64,000 bases of DNA, from contig NC_011898.1 of NCBI RefSeq assembly GCF_000022065.1, forward strand, positions 62,001 to 126,000, given 5' to 3'. Source of the stretch: Ruminiclostridium cellulolyticum H10. GTDB lineage: Bacteria; Bacillota; Clostridia; Acetivibrionales; DSM-1351. This document shows positions 55,029-63,937 of the stretch, one piece after another. The position numbers and the translations under genes are program-made. Position 1 is the stretch's first letter. Each line of letters begins with the position of its first letter. The notes below the pieces were generated by a model. That model saw nothing but the letters and a program-made list of their open reading frames with translations. It searched no databases and was not told the origin of the DNA.

Positions 55029-55173
55029 TAAAGTATTGTTAAAGAAAGTCCGATATATTAGATAGGCATAAAGGTCACATCCGCTATATACCGGCCGAAT
55101 AGAGGGTGACAAGCCTTGCATATCATTCGGGAAAGGAATCCCGAAAATAATAAAATCATGGAGGATTTATATT
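55029..55173 (+). promoter_or_regulatory. SigD promoter and structured leader of flagellin 3
   Basis: TAAA (55029-55032), 16 bases, TCCGATAT (55049-55056). It is the most diverged leader: the outer stem is weaker and the inner stem is ATCCGCT/AGAGGGT. The loop reads CCGAAT, which pairs perfectly with the conserved ATTCGG, whereas copies 1 and 2 need a G-U pair there. The CsrA-type hairpin and GGAGGA are unchanged. Confidence 0.7.
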
Positions 55174-56004
55174 ATGAGAATTAATCACAATATTGCTGCA
55201 ATGAACACGTATCGTCAGTTGACAAACAATACAACTGCATCTAGCAAGTCATTGGAAAAGTTATCATCAGGTCTTCGTATCAACCGTGCGGGTGATGATG
55301 CTGCTGGTCTGGCAATCAGTGAAAAAATGAGAGGTCAGATCAGAGGTTTGAATCAGGCATCCAGGAACTCACAGGATGGTATCTCAATGATACAAACCGG
55401 TGAAGGTGCTTTGGCTACAGTTAGTAATATACTTGTTCGTGTTAAAGAACTTGCTGTTCAGGCTGCAAACGGAACTTATGATGCAGCAAATGACTTGAAA
55501 AGAATAACAGAAGAAATTACAGAGCTTGGTGCTCAGGTAACAGATATAAAGGATAATACAAAGTTCAACGGTATCTCTTTACTTAATGGTAATAGCGGTA
55601 ATAATATTGTACTGCAGGTTGGACAGGAAACAGCACAGAAACTGACAATTTTAACAGCTACAACAGATCTCACTGCTGTTGCAAAAGCAGTTACAGATTA
55701 TGCCGGGGCTTGGACGGCTTCAAGTGCTGCAAGTACTAGTATTAACGATGTTGAAACCCAAATTAACAAAGTAAGTGCAATGCGTTCTTACTATGGTGCA
55801 AACCAGAACAGATTGGAATACAATATAAACAATCTGGACACTTACTCCGAAAATCTGTCTGCTTCCGAATCACGTATTCGTGACGTTGATATGGCAAATG
55901 AAATGATGGAATTTACAAAGCAGAATATTCTGTCACAGGCAGCTCAGTCAATGCTTGCACAGGCAAATCAGCAGCCACAGGGTGTTCTTCAATTACTCAG
56001 GTAA
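55174..56004 (+). CDS. hag: Flagellin 3
   Basis: The 276-residue flagellin keeps the N- and C-terminal filament core of copies 1 and 2. Its middle is the most different (VLQVGQETAQKLTILTATTD, YAGAWTASSAASTSINDVET). It is intact and ends in the same QPQGVLQLLR. It is the copy next to the intact fliB, so it keeps the ancestral downstream neighbour. Confidence 0.97.
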   Translation: MRINHNIAAMNTYRQLTNNTTASSKSLEKLSSGLRINRAGDDAAGLAISEKMRGQIRGLNQASRNSQDGISMIQTGEGALATVSNILVRVKELAVQAANGTYDAANDLKRITEEITELGAQVTDIKDNTKFNGISLLNGNSGNNIVLQVGQETAQKLTILTATTDLTAVAKAVTDYAGAWTASSAASTSINDVETQINKVSAMRSYYGANQNRLEYNINNLDTYSENLSASESRIRDVDMANEMMEFTKQNILSQAAQSMLAQANQQPQGVLQLLR

Positions 56005-56029
56005 TAAATTTTCTCAAACTGACGAGAGC

Positions 56030-56054
56030 CAGGGGATATATGCCTCTGGTTTTT
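56030..56054 (+). terminator. Terminator after flagellin 3
   Basis: CCAGGGG and CCTCTGG with a TTTTTT run, as in unit 1. Confidence 0.75.
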
Positions 56055-56100
56055 TATTTTAACAATTATTCGGAATTACTTTGTCCCTATGGAGGTATAT

Positions 56101-57345
56101 ATGACAGAAAAAAAGAAAGTATTTCTCGCCCCACAGTATTTCAGAAAATTCAAATGTATTGGCTCTGAATGTGAGGATTCCTGCTGCAAAGGTTGGAAGG
56201 TTAGTATTGACAAGGAAACCTATAAAAAATATAGATGTGTTCAAAATGTTGAGTTAAGGCCTCTATTAGATAAGTATGTAACTCGTGAAAGAAAAAATGG
56301 CGGCGACCTTGTGAATTATGCAAAGATTAAAATGCTTGATGAAGAAGGAATATGTCCATTTCTTAGTGATAAGAAGCTTTGCAGGATACAATTAGAATAT
56401 GGTGAAGGCTATCTTTCAAAAGTTTGTACAACTTACCCCAGAAATGCAATTAGAGTGGATAATACAATTGAAATGGTTACATCTTTGTCCTGTCCTGAAG
56501 CGGCAAAATTGGCCCTTTTAGACCCAGAAATTATGGAATTTGATGAATATGAGGATATTCCAAACCCTAGTTTAATGGGTTCTTGTGCATTTAACACACA
56601 GGATAAACAGTTTGTAAATCGGCCTCAAAGATATTTTTGGGACTTAAGAATATTTACTATAGATATTTTACAGAACAGGAATTATTTTATGTGGGAAAGG
56701 CTTATTATTCTAGGCCTCTTTATAGAAAAACTTAATAAGAGTGTAGACGAGAACAAAATAAATGATATACCGGATATAATACAATCCTATAATAAGATGA
56801 TAGAAGAAGGTACATTTAAAGGAGCTCTTGATTCTATACCGGCAGAATGTAAAGTACAATTGCAGCTAATTAAGGATATTATCGATATTCGTGTGAACAG
56901 TGGTGTACTTAATAAAATATATATGGAATGCTATGAGCATTTCTTAAAAGGTATTAATTATACTGAAGAAGCAACTAAAGAAGAAATTATAAACAATTAT
57001 CAGAAGGCATTCGAGGAATATTACAAACCGTATATGGATAGCCACGAATATATACTTGAAAACTATCTTGTCAATTACGTGTTTTCAAGATTGTTTCCTT
57101 TTTCCAGTGAATCAATCTTTGACGCATATATGCTGTTGGTTTTACATTATGCTATTATAAAGGTTCACCTTATTGGAATGGCGGGGTATAATAAGGGTCT
57201 TGAGGATGATATGGTGATAAAGCTTATATCAACGTTTACAAAAATTGTTGACCATAATACGGTTTTTCTTAGCACAATCACAAAGCAACTAAAGGAAAAG
57301 CGCTTTAATACTCTGGCGTATATGACTATTATGATAAAAAATTAA
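56101..57345 (+). CDS. fliB: Flagellin lysine-N-methylase FliB
   Basis: The 414-residue protein has the FliB N-terminal cysteine cluster (FKCIGSECEDSCCKGWKVSI), a second cluster (GICPFLSDKKLCRIQLEYGE, CTTYPRN, SLSCPEAAKLAL), and a helical C-terminal part. The cysteines may hold an iron-sulphur centre. FliB methylates surface lysines of flagellin. The ATG at 56101 follows GGAGG by six bases. Fragments of its 5' end lie between the flagellin copies. Confidence 0.93.
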   Translation: MTEKKKVFLAPQYFRKFKCIGSECEDSCCKGWKVSIDKETYKKYRCVQNVELRPLLDKYVTRERKNGGDLVNYAKIKMLDEEGICPFLSDKKLCRIQLEYGEGYLSKVCTTYPRNAIRVDNTIEMVTSLSCPEAAKLALLDPEIMEFDEYEDIPNPSLMGSCAFNTQDKQFVNRPQRYFWDLRIFTIDILQNRNYFMWERLIILGLFIEKLNKSVDENKINDIPDIIQSYNKMIEEGTFKGALDSIPAECKVQLQLIKDIIDIRVNSGVLNKIYMECYEHFLKGINYTEEATKEEIINNYQKAFEEYYKPYMDSHEYILENYLVNYVFSRLFPFSSESIFDAYMLLVLHYAIIKVHLIGMAGYNKGLEDDMVIKLISTFTKIVDHNTVFLSTITKQLKEKRFNTLAYMTIMIKN

Positions 57346-57383
57346 TATTGTATAGAAAAAATATAACTCACTCCAAAAACTGC

Positions 57384-57411
57384 TAAATATATGCGTGGTT
57401 TTTTCCGATAG
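57384..57411 (+). promoter_or_regulatory. SigD promoter of flaG-fliD-fliS
   Basis: TAAA (57384-57387), 16 bases, TCCGATAG (57404-57411), 30 bases before flaG. Confidence 0.65.
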
Positions 57412-57441
57412 AAATATTAGAACAGTTCTGGAGGTGCAGGT

Positions 57442-57828
57442 ATGAAAATAGATAGCAATGAATTAGTTAGTAAAAGTATAAGTTCAAAAAGCAGTAATGC
57501 AGATATTCAAAAAATAAGTACAGTAAGTAAACCGGATAGGATGTTGACAACTACAAAGTCCATATCCCAAATAAATAATTATGATAAAGACAACATGCCT
57601 GTCTCTGAGAGAGTAGTTATAGAAGCAATACAAAAAGCAAACAAGGCCATTTCAGGCGGAAATAGAAGGTTTGAATTTTCGATTCATGAAAAGACAAATG
57701 AGATAGTTGTAAAGGTGTTTGACTCAGATACAAATGAACTGATTCGTGAGATTCCTAACGAGAAGGTTTTGGATATGGTAGCTAAAATATGTGAGATGGC
57801 TGGTATATTGGTTGACGAAAGAAGGTAG
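57442..57828 (+). CDS. flaG: FlaG family flagellar protein
   Basis: The 128-residue protein has the FlaG pattern: a variable Ser/Lys-rich N-terminus and the conserved end RRFEFSIHEKTNEIVVKVFD, then TNELIREIPNEKVLDMVAKI. FlaG affects filament length. It is followed by fliD four bases later. GGAGG precedes the ATG. Confidence 0.9.
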   Translation: MKIDSNELVSKSISSKSSNADIQKISTVSKPDRMLTTTKSISQINNYDKDNMPVSERVVIEAIQKANKAISGGNRRFEFSIHEKTNEIVVKVFDSDTNELIREIPNEKVLDMVAKICEMAGILVDERR

Positions 57829-57832
57829 AGAT

Positions 57833-60169
57833 ATGAATATTAATAGTTCAGGTACAAACGGATTACAAGGCACTACAAATTACTCAAGACTGACTGGGAT
57901 GGTATCAGGTTTTGATACTGATGGTTTGGTAAAGGCATCACTTTCAGGTGATCAGGCTAAAATTGATAAGATAAAGCAGAGCAAAGAGCTAAATATGTGG
58001 ATGATTGATGCTTATAGGGATGTCACTTCTTCACTTCAGAGTTTTTACAACCAGTTTTTCGATAGTGTTACATCAACTACCAACTTGAAGTTGGCATCTA
58101 CCTTCTCCAGTTATAATACAGTATTAGCCGCAGGTAGCCCTTCTGATGTTATAAGCGTCACTGCAGGAGTCGGGGTTAGGGCCGGAGTATATTCATTGTC
58201 AAATATTGTTGCAGCAACAAATGCCCGTATATCAACAGGCACAGATATAACAAAGACTGTTGAAACAGGTGTGATTTCTCAGGCTGATTTAGATACAATA
58301 AAAAGCTCCAACTATAATAATATATTTAAAATAACCCTTAATGGTAAAACAGCAGACATAACATTGGATAATGACGCAGGGCAGATTGCCAGTGTGGATG
58401 ATTTGGTATCACAGCTCCAAGGTAAACTAAATGCTGCTTTTGGAGTGGACTCTTCGGGCAATGGCAAAGTAAAAGTTGAAAATAACGGTGGCAAGCTTAA
58501 ATTTACAACGGTGAGAAATACCGATTCTTTTACGATAGGTACTATCAATAATGCCGGAGCAAATAAATTATTCAGTACAGCACCAACGGAGACTACTCCT
58601 TTTGATTTAAATGGAGGTAACAATCAATTCGAACTAACCATTGGAAATAATACAAAAACCGTTACCGTACCACCATTGGCTGGAAACTCAACTTTTACAA
58701 CGGCAGATGATTTAAAAGCTGCCATTCAGAATGGTATTGATGCTGCTTTCGGAGCAGGTTCAGGTATAACAGCTGAGGTAAACAATGGAAAGGTTGTACT
58801 TAAATCCGAATCAGCTGTAAATTATTCCATAGGAAATACAGCTAATGGGGCAACTAATGCAATACTCCAGATAGATAGCTCCAATATTTCAAATAAGGTT
58901 GATTTAAATACAAAGTTGTCAAGTATGGGTGCAGGTTTTGCGATTGACCCATTTAAAAATTCCGACGGGACATCAATAAAAAATGAAGATGGTACTTTCT
59001 CTAAAAATATAGAGTTTACAATAACAAGTTCCAAGGGAACTTCCACCTTTTCCTTTGACCCGGCGACTACATCAATCAATGATATAATGAGAAAAGTAAA
59101 CATGGACACTACCGCAAATGCAACCATGAGCTATGATGTTACAACAAATAGCTTCAGAATACAGGCTAAGGATACAGGTGCTACCTCCAAGCTTGATATT
59201 GTGGATACCGCGGGAGGTTTTATGTCATCATTGGGAATCTCCGGTACGGGTGCCGTCGGAAGCGATGCAAGTGTGACGGTTACAGGTGATGACGGAACCT
59301 CCATGACTATAGTCAGGCCGGATAATTCATTTACTTATGCCGGACTTACATTTAATATTTCAAAGGACTTACCGATAGGTGCAGACCCTATAAAAGTAAC
59401 TGTGTCAGGTGATACAAGTAAAACTTTTAATACCATTAAAAGTTTTGTTGATCAATATAATGCCTTAATTGACAAGTTGAATACAAAAATAAGTGAGAAA
59501 AAAGAACGTAGTTATTTGCCACTAACTGAGGCCCAAAAGGCATCTATGACAACTGATCAGATAGAAAAGTGGGAAGTAAAAGCTAAAACAGGATTACTGC
59601 AAGGGAATACTGATATACAAAATACATTGGACAGACTAAGAACTGCTTTATATGATTCAGTGGAGGGTGTAGGTATAAGTTTATATTCTATAGGTATAAC
59701 TACATCAACGGATTATCGCCAAAAAGGTAAACTTGTAATAGACGAATCCAAGCTGAAGGAAGCACTGGCTAATAATCCTGACGAGGTGACCAATCTCTTT
59801 ACAGCGGCTTCTGATAAGTCGTATTATAAGGCTTCAGGTGATTATGCAATCAAAAGGGAAAGGTATAGAGAATCCGGGCTTGCAGACAGATTCTCTGATA
59901 TTATACAGGATGCAATCAGGACTACACCTGATGCCAGGAGCAACCCCGGTACATTGATAATGAAAGCCGGGCAGGTTGGGGATGCATCAGAGTATACAAA
60001 TTCGTTGATCAAGGAGATTTTGGGTTTTGACAAAATAATAGATGAGTTAAATGCAAAGCTCACTTCCAAGGAAAATGCACTCTATGCAAAGTATGCCAAT
60101 ATGGAAAAAATGCTGAGCCGGATGAGTGCACAATCAGGCTGGCTCGCTTCCCAATTCGGTGGGCAATAA
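57833..60169 (+). CDS. fliD: Flagellar filament cap protein FliD
   Basis: The 778-residue protein has the FliD N-terminus (RLTGMVSGFDTDGLVKASLS), the typical YNALIDKLNTKISEKK and GLLQGNTDIQNTLDRLRTAL, and a C-terminal coiled coil ending in MSRMSAQSGWLASQFGG-like text. It is longer than usual because of repeated beta-domains in the middle (two FELTIGN / DITLDNDAGQ-type segments). FliD caps the filament and inserts flagellin. The ATG at 57833 is four bases after the flaG stop and matches the family start. Confidence 0.93.
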   Translation: MNINSSGTNGLQGTTNYSRLTGMVSGFDTDGLVKASLSGDQAKIDKIKQSKELNMWMIDAYRDVTSSLQSFYNQFFDSVTSTTNLKLASTFSSYNTVLAAGSPSDVISVTAGVGVRAGVYSLSNIVAATNARISTGTDITKTVETGVISQADLDTIKSSNYNNIFKITLNGKTADITLDNDAGQIASVDDLVSQLQGKLNAAFGVDSSGNGKVKVENNGGKLKFTTVRNTDSFTIGTINNAGANKLFSTAPTETTPFDLNGGNNQFELTIGNNTKTVTVPPLAGNSTFTTADDLKAAIQNGIDAAFGAGSGITAEVNNGKVVLKSESAVNYSIGNTANGATNAILQIDSSNISNKVDLNTKLSSMGAGFAIDPFKNSDGTSIKNEDGTFSKNIEFTITSSKGTSTFSFDPATTSINDIMRKVNMDTTANATMSYDVTTNSFRIQAKDTGATSKLDIVDTAGGFMSSLGISGTGAVGSDASVTVTGDDGTSMTIVRPDNSFTYAGLTFNISKDLPIGADPIKVTVSGDTSKTFNTIKSFVDQYNALIDKLNTKISEKKERSYLPLTEAQKASMTTDQIEKWEVKAKTGLLQGNTDIQNTLDRLRTALYDSVEGVGISLYSIGITTSTDYRQKGKLVIDESKLKEALANNPDEVTNLFTAASDKSYYKASGDYAIKRERYRESGLADRFSDIIQDAIRTTPDARSNPGTLIMKAGQVGDASEYTNSLIKEILGFDKIIDELNAKLTSKENALYAKYANMEKMLSRMSAQSGWLASQFGGQ

Positions 60170-60207
60170 AGGTAGATTAGAGAATAGTACTATTCAGGAG
60201 GTTGCTA

Positions 60208-60612
60208 ATGACGATAAACAATGGCTATAATCAATACAAGGAGAATTCAGTATACACGGCTACTCCGGAAGAACTGACCCTGATGCTGTACAATGGGTTG
60301 GTTAAATTTATAATGCTGGCACAGAGTGCTATTGACGACAAGAACATTGAAAAAGCCAATAATTCAATTATTCGAGCTCAGGATATTATATTGGAGTTTC
60401 AAGTGACCTTGGATATGAAATATGAGGTATCCAATAATTTATATAGCATTTATGATTATATGCACAGAAGACTGGTTCAGGCAAATATAAAAAAGGATAA
60501 AGATATTCTTGAAGAAGTATTAGGAATGGCAAAGGAGCTCAGAGATACGTGGACGCAGGCTATGAAGATTGCAAAGCGTCGTGGACCATCTACTGATCAG
60601 ATTGCAAGGTAG
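60208..60612 (+). CDS. fliS: Flagellin export chaperone FliS
   Basis: The 134-residue protein matches FliS: NGYNQYKENSVYTATPEELT, LMLYNGLVKFIMLAQSAIDD and IYDYMHRRLVQANIKKD. It binds the C-terminal helix of flagellin and stops early polymerisation. The start is the ATG at 60208 after AGGAGG. It lies 38 bases after fliD. A terminator follows at 60630. Confidence 0.96.
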   Translation: MTINNGYNQYKENSVYTATPEELTLMLYNGLVKFIMLAQSAIDDKNIEKANNSIIRAQDIILEFQVTLDMKYEVSNNLYSIYDYMHRRLVQANIKKDKDILEEVLGMAKELRDTWTQAMKIAKRRGPSTDQIAR

Positions 60613-60629
60613 GTATTGAATGGTGAAAG

Positions 60630-60668
60630 CACCTCGCACACAATCAGGTTTAGTGCGAGGTGTATTTA
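60630..60668 (+). terminator. Terminator after fliS
   Basis: CACCTCGCAC (60630-60639) and GTGCGAGGTG (60653-60662) form a perfect 10-bp stem. The T-run is moderate (TATTTATATT), so some read-through to the next gene is possible. Confidence 0.7.
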
Positions 60669-60697
60669 TATTAATTAGAGGTTTTGGAGGAGAAATA

Positions 60698-61180
60698 ATG
60701 ACACCTGAACAATATATTCAAAAACTTACTGAACTATCCTTAAAAAAGCTGGATAATATGAAAGAAATTTTAAATCTTACAAAAGAACAGTCAGAAGTGA
60801 TTACAGAAGACAGTATAAATGAATTGCAAAATATAATTGATTTGAAGCAAAAATTAATAGAAGAAATAAACGAGCTGGATGACGCATTTGAGGTATATTA
60901 TTCAAGGCTGAAATCCGTACTTGGTGTTGAGCGTATTGAAGAAATCAGCATATCCAAGTACCAAGGAACTGAAAGATTACAGCAGACTGTTAAGTTAATA
61001 TTTGATACAACAAAAGAAATACAAGCTGCGGAGAATGAAAATAGCGTCAAAGCCAAAAAGGTTCTGGACAGTCTTGGAGGACAAATAAGGCAGGTAAAAC
61101 AGGGTAAAATAGCAAACAACGGCTATAATATCGGAGGGAAGCTGCCTCAACAGTCATATTATTTTGACACAAAAAAATAA
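60698..61180 (+). CDS. FlgN/FliT-like flagellar chaperone
   Basis: The 160-residue, almost wholly helical protein has FlgN-type heptads (YIQKLTELSLKKLDNMKEIL, INELQNIIDLKQKLIEEINE) and a Gly-rich C-terminus. It lies at the end of the fliD-fliS operon, where FliT (the FliD chaperone) is found in other bacteria, so FliD is its likely client. TTTGGAGGAG precedes the ATG at 60698. An earlier in-frame start would run through the fliS terminator and is unlikely. Confidence 0.75.
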   Translation: MTPEQYIQKLTELSLKKLDNMKEILNLTKEQSEVITEDSINELQNIIDLKQKLIEEINELDDAFEVYYSRLKSVLGVERIEEISISKYQGTERLQQTVKLIFDTTKEIQAAENENSVKAKKVLDSLGGQIRQVKQGKIANNGYNIGGKLPQQSYYFDTKK

Positions 61181-61194
61181 TAAATTCAAACCAA

Positions 61195-61224
61195 AGTACA
61201 CCTAGTTTTAAGGTGTACTTTTTT
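61195..61224 (+). terminator. Terminator at the end of the flagellar cluster
   Basis: AGTACACCT (61195-61203) pairs exactly with AGGTGTACT (61211-61219), followed by TTTTT. Confidence 0.82.
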
Positions 61225-61278
61225 ACATTTAAAGGAGTAAACTCTAATTATACTCTCGGTTAACATAAATTACAAGAC

Positions 61279-61307
61279 TTCACTTCATATAGGTATTAGT
61301 GTATAAT
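61279..61307 (+). promoter_or_regulatory. SigA promoter of the Kelch-protein gene
   Basis: TTCACT (61279-61284), 17 bases, TATAAT (61302-61307), with a GTG just before the -10; about 40 bases before the start codon. Confidence 0.6.
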
Positions 61308-61348
61308 AGTGCAAAAATATACAAAAGATTGAAAGGATGGTAGTACAA

Positions 61349-62686
61349 ATGAGACTAAGCAATAAATTAAAGATTTTTAGTGCAATGGTTTTAATGTTAG
61401 TTATTGTAGTATCAAGCAGTATGGTATTTGCGGCAGACCCAAATACATGGACAACAAAAGCACCTATGGCGACTGCAAGGTATAACCATGAAGCAGTAGT
61501 TTTGAACGGCCAGATATACGCTATTGGTGGCCAAACAACGGGTGCTGCTACATTAAAGTCAGTAGAGCAATATGATCCTGCGACCGATAAATGGATCACA
61601 AAAGCACCTATGACGTATGCAAAACATGCTCATCAAGTAGTTGTAATAAATGGTAAGATTTACACAATAGGAGGTCTTGGCGACGTCAGTGGCTGTATGT
61701 ACTCCTTGGAAGAATATAATCCTGAAACTGATACATGGAAAACAAAGGCCTCTATGTCTACAGCAAGGGGTCATTTTGGGGCAACCGTGGTAAACGGAAA
61801 AATATATGCTATGGGCGGAAGTTCGGTTAAATCTATGGAGGAATATGATCCGGCAAACAATATATGGGTTACAAAGGCCTCAATGTCGGTTGATAGGATG
61901 TTGTTTAAAGTTGCTGTAGTAAACGGAAAAATCTATGCAATAGGTGGTTATAATAGTACCGGATATCTCAATTCTGTAGAAGAGTATGACCCTGCGACTG
62001 ACAAATGGACACCAAAAGCACCTATGAACATAGGTAGGTCAGCCTTTGAAATAGCTGTATTGAGTGGTAAAATATATGTAATGGCAGGTGCTAATACTAG
62101 GAGCACTGAGGTTTCCGAGTCTGTAGAAGTATATGACCCTACCACAGACACTTGGACAACAAAGGCATCTATGCCGACGCCAATAGCAGGTAAAGCGGTA
62201 ACATTAAACGGGAAAATATATATGGTTGGGGCTGGTACTGGCCGCAATATAGTTGAAGAATACGACCCTGCTACAGATAAATGGACTTATGATGCACCTC
62301 TTACCACAGGAAGAGCTTACGACCAGTCTGTTGTGGCAAATGGGAAGATTTATCACATAGGAGGAAGTATTACAAACTCCGTAGAAGAATATACTCCTAC
62401 CAATACAGGCGGTTCCAGTGAAGGCGGTAATGAGAATCCACCTGTTATTACAGGAAACAGTGCAATACTTGAATTAACTATGGTTAACGGAGTCATAAAG
62501 GAATACGATTTAAATGCTGCCGAACTTGATAGTTTTTTAACTTGGTATGATAACAGCTCAGAAGGCAGTGCACCCTCGTATTACATATTTAATAAAAAGA
62601 ACAATATCAAACCTTTCCTAAGCAGAAAGGAATATATCGCATATAGCAAGATTGCAAGCTTTGAAGTGAAGGAATATGCAGAATAA
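61349..62686 (+). CDS. Secreted Kelch-repeat beta-propeller protein
   Basis: The 445-residue protein has a signal peptide (LKIFSAMVLMLVIVVSSSMV, cut after VFA), then about seven Kelch repeats with the signature IYAIGG ... SVEEYDPATDKW, forming a beta-propeller. A linker rich in Gly, Ser and Asn follows. The 80-residue tail ILELTMVNGVIKEYDLNAAE then FNKKNNIKPFLSRKEYIAYS may be an anchoring or sorting module. It is exported and probably binds a surface or extracellular partner. No dockerin or SLH repeat is visible. Start ATG at 61349. Confidence 0.88.
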   Translation: MRLSNKLKIFSAMVLMLVIVVSSSMVFAADPNTWTTKAPMATARYNHEAVVLNGQIYAIGGQTTGAATLKSVEQYDPATDKWITKAPMTYAKHAHQVVVINGKIYTIGGLGDVSGCMYSLEEYNPETDTWKTKASMSTARGHFGATVVNGKIYAMGGSSVKSMEEYDPANNIWVTKASMSVDRMLFKVAVVNGKIYAIGGYNSTGYLNSVEEYDPATDKWTPKAPMNIGRSAFEIAVLSGKIYVMAGANTRSTEVSESVEVYDPTTDTWTTKASMPTPIAGKAVTLNGKIYMVGAGTGRNIVEEYDPATDKWTYDAPLTTGRAYDQSVVANGKIYHIGGSITNSVEEYTPTNTGGSSEGGNENPPVITGNSAILELTMVNGVIKEYDLNAAELDSFLTWYDNSSEGSAPSYYIFNKKNNIKPFLSRKEYIAYSKIASFEVKEYAE

Positions 62687-62715
62687 GTGATATTCTAAAT
62701 AACGTACCGAAATGC

Positions 62716-62771
62716 AAAAGTGGAATTGTTAAAGCCTCTATAAAGCGGCCTAACAATTCCACTTATTTTTT
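62716..62771. terminator. Bidirectional terminator between Kelch gene and hydrolase gene
   Basis: AAGTGGAATTGTTA (62718-62731) pairs exactly with TAACAATTCCACTT (62751-62764), with an A-run on one side and a T-run on the other. It serves both convergent genes. Confidence 0.82.
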
Positions 62772-62784
62772 TGATACGAATATG

Positions 62785-63762
62785 TTATTTCTGTACTGCT
62801 TTTTCAGCATCCTTAACACACTCTTGTGAAAAATCAACTATCTGGTCTATATATTTGTCTTGTACGGATAAATAGCTTTCACCATAACTTGGTGCTCCTG
62901 AATTCCAATAATGTGCCTGTACGGGACTTTTTCTTTTGTAAACCTCATAAATAAGCTTTGTATTATCAGAGGTACTGGGAATATTCTGTGCCCCATCAAT
63001 TAAAAGTACCGGAGTCGGAATTATAGAGGGAACTTTCGATATAATATCCAAGGAACTATCCACCTTGGATATTTTTTTAACTGCAAATTTAACAACAGGC
63101 TTAAAAGGTATATTAGGCAGCCAAAGGGACGAATCCACAATATAATCAATGTAATCATCAATATTTGAGTAAGGACTGTCTACAATTACACCTATAATGC
63201 TGTCTCTATAGGGGGTCTGGGTCAGAGCGGAAAGACACGAAGATGCTCCTGTAGAGAACCCCATTAGAATAATCTGGTCTGTTGACTGCTGTTTGAGATA
63301 TTTTATGGCACTTAAAACGTCAGCGGTTTCATTTTTACCGAAGGTCGCAACTGAACCGGATGAATTGCCGGAACCTCTCTGATCAAACGTCAATACATTA
63401 AAGCCTTCTCTATTCAGACTTGCAATCAGCGGGAAGGTTTGTTCTCCAAATTGAAGTCTGTTCTTGCCATAGCTGTGAGCCATAAGAACAGTTTTTCTGG
63501 AACCGCTGCAAGGGAAAAACCATCCGTTTATTTTTTCTTTGGACTCGCCAACAGTAAAACGGATATTATTATAGTCAGGTGCTATATTGGAGGATATCTG
63601 GGGAGTAGTAACCTTTTTTGGATGGGTAATGCTCCATGCCGACAAAAAAGAAACCACAGCTACGGCGGCTAATAATAAAACTATTATATAAATTACTGCT
63701 AAAAAAATATTCTTAGGTAAAACACTTTTGCGTTCTGCATAAGCAACAGGAAAAAGCCGCAT
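62785..63762 (-). CDS. Membrane-anchored alpha/beta hydrolase
   Basis: The 325-residue protein has one N-terminal transmembrane helix (IFLAVIYIIVLLLAAVAVVS) and an outside-facing alpha/beta-hydrolase domain: VLMAHSYGKNR (oxyanion region), FDQRGSGNSSGS, nucleophile Ser in ILMGFSTGASSCLSAL, and a later His-containing region near AHYWNSGAPSYGESY. It may be an esterase or peptidase; the substrate is unknown. The ATG at 63762 follows GGAGGA. The gene is convergent with the Kelch gene. Confidence 0.82.
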   Translation of the reverse strand: MRLFPVAYAERKSVLPKNIFLAVIYIIVLLLAAVAVVSFLSAWSITHPKKVTTPQISSNIAPDYNNIRFTVGESKEKINGWFFPCSGSRKTVLMAHSYGKNRLQFGEQTFPLIASLNREGFNVLTFDQRGSGNSSGSVATFGKNETADVLSAIKYLKQQSTDQIILMGFSTGASSCLSALTQTPYRDSIIGVIVDSPYSNIDDYIDYIVDSSLWLPNIPFKPVVKFAVKKISKVDSSLDIISKVPSIIPTPVLLIDGAQNIPSTSDNTKLIYEVYKRKSPVQAHYWNSGAPSYGESYLSVQDKYIDQIVDFSQECVKDAEKAVQK

Positions 63763-63937
63763 TAAAACTATCCTCCATTTTTTATATTTTAACAAACCCC
63801 AAGGGATGCTTAAAAGACTTACAGAAATACCTTATTGACTTATTAACTCCTAAGCTTTATTATATTTTTATTTACAAGGAATGTAAATACAATATCAACA
63901 ATTGCTAAAACATGTCTAAAGAGAGGGAATTTATATT

